From CAYJCL01 sp964370475 (lineage in GTDB: Bacteria; Bacillota_I; Bacilli_A; RF39; UBA660), in the NCBI GenBank assembly GCA_964370475.1, contig CAYJJI010000002.1, forward strand, positions 34,965-98,964: a DNA stretch of 64,000 nucleotides, in the 5' to 3' direction. Shown piece after piece: positions 36,901 to 44,283 of this stretch. The notes beneath the pieces were generated by a model. It saw only the letters and a list, made by a program, of their open reading frames with translations. It was not told where the DNA came from and did not search any database. Position 1 is the first letter of the stretch. Every line of letters starts with the position of its first letter. Made by a program: the position numbers and the translations under genes.

Positions 36901-37478
36901 ATGTTTTCTATATAAGTATTTTTAAATGTTCCTGATATATTTTTGAATAATGCTAAATTATCTTCACTCTCACTTGTTACATACATTCCATATATTGAAA
37001 AGAAATTTCCGTCAAAGTTTCCTTTAAAATCTTCAATCATATTGATTTTGTTGATTGACTTTTCTGATTGTTCTAAGTAATTTTTATCATTATAGATTTG
37101 TGTAGTATATTCTTTTATATAGTACTCTGTATTAGATGAAACATATCTTAATACTTCATCGTATACAAATATACCATCATTTATAATTATGTCATTACCT
37201 AATTTAAAGTATGTATCTTTATAATCTGTAGATTTTAATTGTTCTGCAAAATAAGCAAATTCGCTTCCGTCAACAATTATATAAGGATCTTCTTTAGTAC
37301 CTGTTCCTGATGAGTATGAAGAAGCAATTGTACCATCCCAGATAGTTAGGCTCATTGATTCGTTTATCCCATTATAAAAACGCGATAGTGTTGGAACTGC
37401 TACCGTTAATGTAAGTGTTAACATTATTAACGCAAATACTATATAAATTTTAGGTATTTTTTTTATAATGTTGTACAT
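33990..37478 (-). CDS. Large secreted surface protein (beta-helix-like and Ig-like repeats)
   Basis: 1162 aa, the longest gene here. Signal-anchor at about 10-32; about 50-450 has strand-turn repeats of the right-handed beta-helix/GLUG kind (GNFDGNFFSIYGMYV, NSYNSGTVNAEYK, NVYNSGSLNAIEK); about 540-700 has two Ig-like units ending YINSDVINIDKT and YLNSDIITFDG; the remainder is Asn/Thr-rich strands. No LPXTG or S-layer motif. Probably an adhesin-like surface protein held by its N-terminal helix. Own terminator; monocistronic. Confidence 0.85.
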   Translation of the reverse strand: MYNIIKKIPKIYIVFALIMLTLTLTVAVPTLSRFYNGINESMSLTIWDGTIASSYSSGTGTKEDPYIIVDGSEFAYFAEQLKSTDYKDTYFKLGNDIIINDGIFVYDEVLRYVSSNTEYYIKEYTTQIYNDKNYLEQSEKSINKINMIEDFKGNFDGNFFSIYGMYVTSESEDNLALFKNISGTFKNTYIENMLIYGGNNNAGLAVNSNDFKISDTYLSGLVVGKQTVVEKTSTKFNDIHTSTGLFINNLKLTDAVDNKEIISSSIKGNYLVNDANNINYNLTINGLAIELGEFKVDLGTTPINEVVISIGSEEIIRNISLINLEYEVVYNLSSSSGLITNSNNTEITNFVNNTNIYNTSSSSGLINNSTGNLKILNSYNSGTVNAEYKATGIVGNITGPTEITNVYNSGSLNAIEKYGISRRITNDNVVIKNTINSSNSEFIVENEKVILENVYNQNISNNPIVNTIDSNTLYSNESLNALNYTNFHEDPINNKWIYNDLNLPELYFIDEINLIDIRAGENYWNNTSYILENKYYNQNLNIAVTSTAPIYSLSKVEYYIKNDNIALTEEEIVNITWLSYEGPVVLDKEGQYIVYVKLTDYNQQVRYINSDVINIDKTLPSGTISFADNSWTDLRTDVSEILLKSNNNITITSNENSEENEISYLVSDEIMSEDSLNKLNEANWSEYDGTFSLTPVGENILYAKIEDKSGNIAYLNSDIITFDGYHTNYIKAGKNDMFNSDDTINITSNSSITANYIYNVPHYQIDEINHYLTFDRTVPSGTVIILTDNITGNKYDYKIENSISSSKISFKNFNLIGTVNSYFTESDYSNGTDIKENFTVTVIFENSIINDDISSYNMWITAEDNSGTIIRNTVAGSLIPFTLFKNNEASLFFNTTTTQAYLKYKSDSIATINIDTGVIYKQALGLPIYDTYIEEQDIILNISLRKEDGSSVPRSDLNNLAFKMNGNTYYPDQNGLVTINSNTGILGIDTTLEIQGYKGDSFLDIGNYIVEIDSFISYNNKQTEYIATKEVPLLVDNSTEAKNIYFKASMNNDPIIYKDTLTSIIDLNTVLTGATNPNLKISLYKKTELNALNQDYTLLNLNDYIDAPLIGTLEENKYQLLIGNQDLNLNVSIMDVQAYKIVIEAYDGEEYITTSEKHFIIK

Positions 37479-37521
37479 TTCCGACAGTCACCTACTTTGT
37501 ACTTAGTATAACATATTTCGA

Positions 37522-37554
37522 CAAAAAAATAAAACCATTTTATGATTTTATTTT
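37522..37554 (-). terminator. Terminator after murA
   Basis: AAATAAAA...TTTTATTT stem with T residues on the minus strand, just after the murA stop. Confidence 0.7.
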
Positions 37555-38807
37555 TATTTGTCACTCTGTTTTATATCTGCGTTACAATTAGATAATTTTT
37601 CGATTATATTTTCATATCCTCTTAATATATGTTCTATCTCAGTAATAGTAGTTGTACCATCTGCTATAAGCCCTGCACATATCATTGCAGCACCTGCTCT
37701 TAAGTCTGTTGCTACTACTTCTTCACCTTTTAATTTAGTTTCTCCTTTTACTTTAGCTATATTTCCTTTTACATCAATTTCTGCACCCATAAGACTTAGA
37801 TATTTTGTATGACTCATTCTATTTTCGTATATAGTTTCTTCTATTAGAGATTTTCCATTAGCTTGTGTCAATATTACTGAAAAAGGTTGTTGTAAATCTG
37901 TTGGAAATCCTGGATATCCAAGAGTTTTTATATTGATTGGTTTTAAATTAACTGATTTAGATACTATTAGATAGTCATCACCTATTTGAAGTGGCACTCC
38001 CATTTCTCTCAATTTATTTAATACTGATTCTAGATGTTTTGGAATTATGTTTTCAATTTTTAATTCTTTACCAGTTAGCGCTCCGATAATAGTATACGTT
38101 CCAGCTTCTATTCTATCAGGAATAGTTTCTATTGTAGCTTTATGTAGATAATCTACTCCAAGAATGGATATTGTACTTGTTCCAGCTCCTCTTATTTTAG
38201 CTCCCATGTTGTTTAAAAATGTTGCAATATTTACTATTTCTGGTTCTTTTGCTGCATTTTCAATAATTGTTTTACCTTCCGCTTTTACTGACGCAAGTAT
38301 TATATTAACTGTTGCTCCTACTGATGGCATATCTAAATAAATTCTGCTACCCTTTAGTTTATCTGCAGTTATTTTAAATTTATTATCTGATTCAATAACT
38401 GTTGCTCCTAGCGCTTTATATCCTTTTAGGGTTTGATCTATTGGTCTTGCACCTATATTACACCCTCCAGGAAAATACATTTCTACAGATTTAAATTTAC
38501 CTAATAAAGCTGACATAAAATAATATGACGCTCTTAATTTTGTTGCTATTTTTTCTGGCACTTCTTTATTTGATATTTTCGAACTATCTATAGTTAATTT
38601 ATTATTATCTTCTTCTACAGTAGCACCTAGGTAATTTAATATTTCTTTTAATGCTGAAATATCTGAAATATTTGGTACATTATCAATAGTTGCTATTTCA
38701 TCGCATAAAATAGATGCAGGCACTAATGCTACTGCACTATTTTTTGCACCACTTATTGATATTGTGCCACTTAGTTCGTTACCGCCATTTATAATAATTT
38801 TTTTCAT
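37554..38807 (-). CDS. murA: UDP-N-acetylglucosamine 1-carboxyvinyltransferase
   Basis: 417 aa. First committed step of peptidoglycan synthesis, adding enolpyruvate to UDP-GlcNAc. Catalytic Cys116 in FPGGCNIGARPID, so fosfomycin-sensitive type. Lys22 in SGAKNSAV and DLRAGAAM present. Monocistronic, with its own promoter. Confidence 0.98.
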   Translation of the reverse strand: MKKIIINGGNELSGTISISGAKNSAVALVPASILCDEIATIDNVPNISDISALKEILNYLGATVEEDNNKLTIDSSKISNKEVPEKIATKLRASYYFMSALLGKFKSVEMYFPGGCNIGARPIDQTLKGYKALGATVIESDNKFKITADKLKGSRIYLDMPSVGATVNIILASVKAEGKTIIENAAKEPEIVNIATFLNNMGAKIRGAGTSTISILGVDYLHKATIETIPDRIEAGTYTIIGALTGKELKIENIIPKHLESVLNKLREMGVPLQIGDDYLIVSKSVNLKPINIKTLGYPGFPTDLQQPFSVILTQANGKSLIEETIYENRMSHTKYLSLMGAEIDVKGNIAKVKGETKLKGEEVVATDLRAGAAMICAGLIADGTTTITEIEHILRGYENIIEKLSNCNADIKQSDK

Positions 38808-38844
38808 ACTTTCACTTTCCTTTTATATACGTGACCCCTTTAAA

Positions 38845-38872
38845 TATATAATAATTTAGGTATTAAAGTCAA
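38845..38872 (-). promoter_or_regulatory. murA promoter
   Basis: Minus strand TTGACT (38872-38867), 16-base spacer, TATATA (38850-38845). Confidence 0.6.
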
Positions 38873-38890
38873 ATAGATTACTATTTTTCA

Positions 38891-39424
38891 TTAAAATATA
38901 TGTAAAAATGCTACACTTAACAAGATGCATATGCCTATTATTATTGCATATTTACCTACTTTTTTTGAAGCGTATTTACCTATAGTTAAACCTAAATATG
39001 TAAATAATAAGCTATTTAATGAGAAGATTATAGTTGCTAATATTATATTTTGAGTAATAGTATATAGAGCTATGCCTGTTGAAAAAGAGTCTATACTTAC
39101 TGAAAATGCTAATGCCATAGCACTATATAGACCTATTTTATAATTTATTTCTTCTTTGCTAAAGTAATCTAGTGCTAATTTTATACTTAATATTATCAAT
39201 ACTGTACTTAATAAATATTTAGGATTTAACCCTATAAATTGAAACAGATTTTTTCCCAATAATAATCCTAATAAAGGCATTATAAAGTGAAATATAGCTA
39301 CTGTAATACTTAATAAATTTATTTCTTTTTGTTTTTTTATTAATGTACCTATGGATAAAGATATGGAAAAAGTATCCATACTTAATCCTATTCCTATTAG
39401 TATGAGCGATAGTATTTCTTGCAT
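38891..39424 (-). CDS. mntP: Manganese efflux pump MntP family
   Basis: 177 aa, six membrane helices in two halves with related motifs GIGLSMDTFSISL and AFSVSIDSFSTGI, each carrying the conserved Asp used in Mn transport. No manganese riboswitch is visible upstream. Follows spoIIR as in B. subtilis, where mntP is nearby. Confidence 0.88.
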   Translation of the reverse strand: MQEILSLILIGIGLSMDTFSISLSIGTLIKKQKEINLLSITVAIFHFIMPLLGLLLGKNLFQFIGLNPKYLLSTVLIILSIKLALDYFSKEEINYKIGLYSAMALAFSVSIDSFSTGIALYTITQNIILATIIFSLNSLLFTYLGLTIGKYASKKVGKYAIIIGICILLSVAFLHIF

Positions 39425-39466
39425 ATTCCCTCCACTAAATATTATTTATAATATTTAAAAAAATAC

Positions 39467-39955
39467 TTAATTATTAAGTATTTCTTGGACAAATAGTTTA
39501 TATTCCATATCATCTAGTTCAGATTCTTCTGCTTCTAATAAGCACAGTGGTGGAAATAATACACACCACCAATTATCTCCTTTTGCTTCTCCAAGTTCTA
39601 TCACTAATGACTCATATTCTCCATCTTCATACTTAACTCCTTTGAAGTTTTTTTCGGGAAAATAGTTTGTACCGTAATTTATTTCATAATCTATAGTTTT
39701 TTCTTCTAAAATTGGCGTTATTTTGCTAATTGAATCATTTATATACATTCTGCTATTTTCTATACTATCAAGATTATTTTCTGTTAATATTGGATGTATT
39801 TCACTTAATACCTCCATTTTAGTTATTTGATCTTTTGTTTCATTACTATTAGCTATTATTCTAAATCTAATTGATTCTTCTGGAATTGTTATTACTTCTT
39901 TTTTATTTATTGTTATAATTGTTACAATAAATAAGATTATAATTATTTTTTTCAT
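39467..39955 (-). CDS. spoIIR: Stage II sporulation protein R
   Basis: 162 aa, secreted. Signal at 1-17, then RFRIIANSNETKDQ and the family-defining NWWCVLFPPLCLLE. In spore formers SpoIIR is made in the forespore and triggers SpoIIGA to process pro-sigma-E. Its ribosome-binding site is in a hairpin (39962-39985). The prfA-prmC-spoIIR-mntP order matches B. subtilis. Confidence 0.93.
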   Translation of the reverse strand: MKKIIIILFIVTIITINKKEVITIPEESIRFRIIANSNETKDQITKMEVLSEIHPILTENNLDSIENSRMYINDSISKITPILEEKTIDYEINYGTNYFPEKNFKGVKYEDGEYESLVIELGEAKGDNWWCVLFPPLCLLEAEESELDDMEYKLFVQEILNN

Positions 39956-39961
39956 AAAAAT

Positions 39962-39985
39962 ATCACCTACTTTATAGTGGGTGAT
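39962..39985 (-). promoter_or_regulatory. Hairpin masking the spoIIR ribosome-binding site
   Basis: In the mRNA, ATCACC (39985-39980) pairs with GGTGAT (39967-39962), extended by ACT/AGT around loop ATAA. GGTGAT is the probable Shine-Dalgarno of spoIIR. Five T residues follow, so a weak terminator is the alternative. Confidence 0.65.
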
Positions 39986-39996
39986 TATTTTATTTT

Positions 39997-40716
39997 TTAT
40001 TCACAATTTATAAAAATAAATACATATCTATCTTTACCTGACAAATCTTTTTCTATAGTTATTGTAGATTTAGGATATATTTTTTCTGCTATTTTTTTTA
40101 TTTCGATTCCTTGTTTATAACCTATTTCAAAAGCGATGATTGCTTTATCATTTATATAATTTATAGAATTTTCAATTATATTTTTATATATAGATAATCC
40201 GTTTTCATCAGCATATAGTGCTATGTGCGGTTCGTTATTTTTAACTATTGATTCCACTTCTTCATCGATTCCTATGTAAGGTGGATTACTTATTATTAAA
40301 TCGTATTTATCATTTATATTATTAAATACATTACTTTCAATAAATTTAATTTTTGTATTATTTTCTTTTGCATTAACTGTAGCAATATTTAACGCTTTAA
40401 GACTTATATCACTAGCAGTTACATTGCACTCTATTTCTTTTTTAAAAGTAACAGCTATAGCTCCGCTGCCTGTTCCTATATCTAAAATATTGGGATTTTT
40501 AATATTATATTTGTCTAAATAGTTAATAGTTTTTTCTATTAATATTTCTGTTTCAAATCTTGGAATTAAAACATTTTCATTTACTATAAAGTCATATCCG
40601 TAAAAATTAGTACTACCTAATATATACTGAGGTGGTTCTCCATTTTCTAGACGTTTTAAGTTGTTTTCAACATCTGATTTATCTGAATATTTCTTTATAT
40701 AATCAATATTATTCAT
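39997..40716 (-). CDS. prmC: Release-factor glutamine methyltransferase
   Basis: 239 aa. Methylates the GGQ Gln of RF1 and RF2, both encoded in this window. LDIGTGSGAIAV (SAM) and NPPYI at 144-148. The N-terminal recognition domain is about 40 residues shorter than usual. Overlaps prfA by 8 bp. Confidence 0.95.
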   Translation of the reverse strand: MNNIDYIKKYSDKSDVENNLKRLENGEPPQYILGSTNFYGYDFIVNENVLIPRFETEILIEKTINYLDKYNIKNPNILDIGTGSGAIAVTFKKEIECNVTASDISLKALNIATVNAKENNTKIKFIESNVFNNINDKYDLIISNPPYIGIDEEVESIVKNNEPHIALYADENGLSIYKNIIENSINYINDKAIIAFEIGYKQGIEIKKIAEKIYPKSTITIEKDLSGKDRYVFIFINCE

Positions 40717-41770
40717 TTATTCCTTCTAACTTAAGTCTTTGATCTTCTGCTATTAGTGCTTCTATTACTGGTGATATTCCACCATCCATAACACGATCCA
40801 GTTCCATAAGTGAATAGTTTATTCTATGGTCTGTTACTCTATTTTGTGGATAGTTATATGTTCTTATTTTTTCTGATCTATCTCCACTACCAATTTTATT
40901 TTTTCTAACACTACCTACTTCTTGTTCTTGTTTTCTTTGCATTTCATCATATAGTTTGATTTTTAGTAAACTTAGTGCTTTTTCTTTGTTTTTGATTTGG
41001 CTTCGTTCATTTTGGCATGTAACTACTATTCCAGTTGGCAAATGAGTTAATCTTACTGCAGAGTCGGTTGTATTTACTGATTGTCCACCTGCTCCACTAC
41101 TTCTATAAACATCTACTTTTATATCATTTTCTTTAATTTCATAATTAATACTTTCAACTTCTGGCATTACTAATACTGTAGAAGTTGATGTATGAACTCT
41201 ACCTTGAGTCTCTGTTGCTGGAACTCTTTGAACTCGGTGAGATCCACTTTCAAATTTTAGTTTGGCGTAAACATTTTCTCCCTTTATTAAAATTTCTACT
41301 GTAGAAAATCCCCCACTTGTTCCAGGTATTTCATTAATCGTTTCAATTTTCCAACCGTTATTTTCAGCATAGTAAGTATACATTCTTAGTAAGTCTCCAG
41401 CAAATATATTTGCTTCGTCTCCACCTGCTGCTCCTCTAATTTCCATAACAACGTTTTTACCATCGTTTTCATCTTTAGGTATAAGTTGCACTTCTAGTTC
41501 GGCATTTAATCTTTCAATTTCTTGTGTTAATCTTTCAATCTCTAACGAAGCCATTTCTTTTAATTCTACATCTTGTAACATCGTTTTAGCTTCTTTTAAT
41601 TCTTCTTCAGATTTAGTCAATAATAAATAATTATTAACAATATCTTCTAAATCTTTTTGTTCTTTTGATAAATTCTTTAATTTATTATAATCAGAAATAA
41701 CTTCTGGTTTAGATAATTCTTCTGTTAATTCATTATATTTTTTAAGAATTGTTTCTAATCTTTCTTTCAT
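40709..41770 (-). CDS. prfA: Peptide chain release factor 1
   Basis: 353 aa, reads UAA and UAG. GGQ loop SSGAGGQSVNTTDSAVR near 230; no frameshift. Precedes prmC, which modifies it. Confidence 0.98.
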   Translation of the reverse strand: MKERLETILKKYNELTEELSKPEVISDYNKLKNLSKEQKDLEDIVNNYLLLTKSEEELKEAKTMLQDVELKEMASLEIERLTQEIERLNAELEVQLIPKDENDGKNVVMEIRGAAGGDEANIFAGDLLRMYTYYAENNGWKIETINEIPGTSGGFSTVEILIKGENVYAKLKFESGSHRVQRVPATETQGRVHTSTSTVLVMPEVESINYEIKENDIKVDVYRSSGAGGQSVNTTDSAVRLTHLPTGIVVTCQNERSQIKNKEKALSLLKIKLYDEMQRKQEQEVGSVRKNKIGSGDRSEKIRTYNYPQNRVTDHRINYSLMELDRVMDGGISPVIEALIAEDQRLKLEGINE

Positions 41771-41792
41771 AATTACTCCTTTCTAAGGATTA

Positions 41793-42233
41793 TTAATTTT
41801 CTTCGTCTTCTTCGATAATCATTAAATCTTGCAGATCATCTTCGTCATCATCATTTTCTTGATCTTCAACATTGTAGAAAATATCTTCTTCAGAAGATTC
41901 TATTATTTCCTCTTCTTCATCTTCTATTTCTTCTATATGATCTGCTAATAATTCTTCTTCATCTTCTTCTATTATAACTTTAGTTGTATGTTTTGTTTTT
42001 AGATCTACTTTTCCTGATTCTAATATTATAAATCTTTGATCTGTTGAAATCACTTCAAAGAAATCAGCTATTTGTGCTACGAATTGATCTTCTGTTAATC
42101 CGTAAATATCTGCTACATGTTTGAACAGTTCATTTACCTTATAATTTTTATTAGTTTCTGTTATTATCATAAATGCAATATCATCATAAGACATCGCTTC
42201 TATCTCGTGTTTTTCTAATTCTTTTAATTTCAT
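41793..42233 (-). CDS. rpoE: RNA polymerase delta subunit
   Basis: 146 aa. Folded N-terminal HARE-HTH domain (1-90), then a strongly acidic Glu/Asp tail. Delta displaces nucleic acids from RNA polymerase and is restricted to Bacillota. Follows argS, as in B. subtilis. Confidence 0.95.
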   Translation of the reverse strand: MKLKELEKHEIEAMSYDDIAFMIITETNKNYKVNELFKHVADIYGLTEDQFVAQIADFFEVISTDQRFIILESGKVDLKTKHTTKVIIEEDEEELLADHIEEIEDEEEEIIESSEEDIFYNVEDQENDDDEDDLQDLMIIEEDEEN

Positions 42234-42243
42234 ATTTCTCCTC

Positions 42244-43845
42244 CTACATTTTTTCTAATGGTTCTACACCAATTAAATTTAATGCATTATATATTGTTTG
42301 TTTTACAGCTGTAATTACTGCTATATTAGTATTAGTTTTTTCTTCATCATCAGTAATTACTCTGTTTTTAGAATAGTATAAGTGAAATTCACTTGCTAAT
42401 TCGTATACGTAATTAGTAATAAGATGTGGTAATTCTTTTTCTGCTGCATTTTTTACCATTTCTGGAAATTCATATACTTTTTCTAACACATTATATGTGT
42501 ATTCATCATCTAGTTTACTAATTTTATTAATATTAATACCTTTTGTATTATTTATTATTGAACAAATGCGTGCATATGCATAACTTACGTAATATACTGG
42601 ATTTTCATTTGTTTTTGATTTAGCTAATGTTAAATCAAAATCCATTTGTGTGTCTAAGCTATTTTTTGAAAAATAATATCTTGCTGCATTTACTCCTACT
42701 TCCTCTAGTAATTCTTTTAATGTTACACTCTTACCAGAACGTTTACTCATTTTTACTATTTCTCCATCTTCAATTAATCTTACTAATTGAAGAAGCTTGA
42801 CATCTAGTTTATTTGAATCCATACCTAGAGCTTTTACACTACTTTTTAATCTCGCTACATAACCATGATGATCTGTACCTAAAATATCGATCATTTTGTC
42901 AAATCCCCTATTATATTTATCTAAGTGATATGCTATATCAGGTACTAAATATGTATATGATTTATCTTCTTTTACTAAAACATGATCTTTATCATCAAAA
43001 TAATCACTACATTTAAACCAAATAGCATTATCTTTTTCGTATGTTGCAGATTTTTCTGTCAATTTTTTAATTACGTTATCTAGTCCATATTGATTTGAAA
43101 TGTCTTTTTCACTGGTGAATTTGTCATATTCTATTCCGTAAAGTTTTAAATCGTTAATTATGTTTCCTAACATTTGATCTTTTCCAAGTGTTTTAAAATA
43201 ATCAATTTCTTCATCTAATTTACTATCTTGGAATTCATTATAAATTTCATTTGCTATTTCTATTATTTCTTTACCAAAATATCCATCTTCAGGCATTTTA
43301 AAATCTTTGTTACATTTTTCTTGGTAACGAGCTTTTATAGATAGTCCTAAATTATTTATTTGATTTCCTAAGTCATTTACATAATATTCTTTTGTAACAT
43401 TGTAGCCGCTGAATTTTAATATTCTAGCTAGTGAATCACCATATGCTCCTCCTCTTGCATTACCTAAATGTAATATTCCTGTAGGATTAGCACTAACGAA
43501 TTCAATGTTTATATTTTTTCCTTGACCTATATTGTTTTTACCGTAATTTTCTTTTTCTAATAGTATTTTTTCTAAATTTTCAAATAAATATTCTTTTTCC
43601 ACATAAAAGTTGATAAAACCTGGAGCTGCGATTTGAATGTCTATTATTTTATCTTTGTTTATTTGTTCTGCTATTTTGTTTGCTATGTTTAATGGATTAT
43701 CTTTTAATTTTTTAGCTAATTTCATTGCTATATTACTTGAATAATCACCATTTTCTTTATTTTTTGTTTTAGTTATTTCTACCGATTCTTCTATATCCAT
43801 TTCTTTTAGAACGTCAGTTATTTTGCTGATTAATAATTCTTTCAT
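42244..43845 (-). CDS. argS: Arginyl-tRNA synthetase
   Basis: 533 aa class I synthetase. HIGH motif as HLGN in NPTGILHLGNARGG, KMSKS as KMSKRSGKSV, DALR anticodon domain at the C-terminus. One base after the DUF1934 gene. Confidence 0.98.
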   Translation of the reverse strand: MKELLISKITDVLKEMDIEESVEITKTKNKENGDYSSNIAMKLAKKLKDNPLNIANKIAEQINKDKIIDIQIAAPGFINFYVEKEYLFENLEKILLEKENYGKNNIGQGKNINIEFVSANPTGILHLGNARGGAYGDSLARILKFSGYNVTKEYYVNDLGNQINNLGLSIKARYQEKCNKDFKMPEDGYFGKEIIEIANEIYNEFQDSKLDEEIDYFKTLGKDQMLGNIINDLKLYGIEYDKFTSEKDISNQYGLDNVIKKLTEKSATYEKDNAIWFKCSDYFDDKDHVLVKEDKSYTYLVPDIAYHLDKYNRGFDKMIDILGTDHHGYVARLKSSVKALGMDSNKLDVKLLQLVRLIEDGEIVKMSKRSGKSVTLKELLEEVGVNAARYYFSKNSLDTQMDFDLTLAKSKTNENPVYYVSYAYARICSIINNTKGININKISKLDDEYTYNVLEKVYEFPEMVKNAAEKELPHLITNYVYELASEFHLYYSKNRVITDDEEKTNTNIAVITAVKQTIYNALNLIGVEPLEKM

Positions 43846-43846
43846 T

Positions 43847-44191
43847 TCATTCTCCTTTTAAATTTATTTCAAGGTTTAATTTTTCTTCTATTGTATATGT
43901 TATTATGATTTTTTTTTCGCTAATTTTCATACTGCATTCAATATTAAATGTACAAGTTTCACTTGTTTCTAATACAATATTACAAATTTTTTTAATAAAG
44001 TCAACTATAAATGTATATTCTTGATTATTTTTAGTATATTTTTTTGTTTTTAAATCTATTATTTGAAGTCCATATTCATCTTCAAAAGTTATAATATCTT
44101 TTTTTTTCGTGTAGTCCAATTCTGTTTTATCAATTAAAATTTCTTGGTTATTTCTTAATTGATAACTTAATTTGTGTTGCAATATAAACAC
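43847..44191 (-). CDS. DUF1934 (YwiB-like) beta-barrel protein
   Basis: 114 aa alternating strands. ywiB precedes argS in B. subtilis, the same order as here. Calycin-like fold, function unknown. TATAAT with TG extension at 44213-44218 on the minus strand drives ywiB-argS-rpoE-prfA. Confidence 0.75.
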   Translation of the reverse strand: MFILQHKLSYQLRNNQEILIDKTELDYTKKKDIITFEDEYGLQIIDLKTKKYTKNNQEYTFIVDFIKKICNIVLETSETCTFNIECSMKISEKKIIITYTIEEKLNLEINLKGE

Positions 44192-44212
44192 TTCCTTTTT
44201 TAACTAGAAATC

Positions 44213-44218
44213 ATTATA
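44213..44218 (-). promoter_or_regulatory. Extended -10 of the DUF1934-argS operon
   Basis: TGCTATAAT on the minus strand about 22 bases before the ATG. No convincing -35. Confidence 0.5.
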
Positions 44219-44283
44219 GCATAATATAATTAAAAATACACATAAATTGCATATTTTCTTTACATAATAAGTTTAGGTGAAAT

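Noticed and set aside
17082..37478. LPXTG sorting signals on the surface proteins
   Set aside because: No LPXTG-like motif with a hydrophobic tail was found; both rely on N-terminal anchors.
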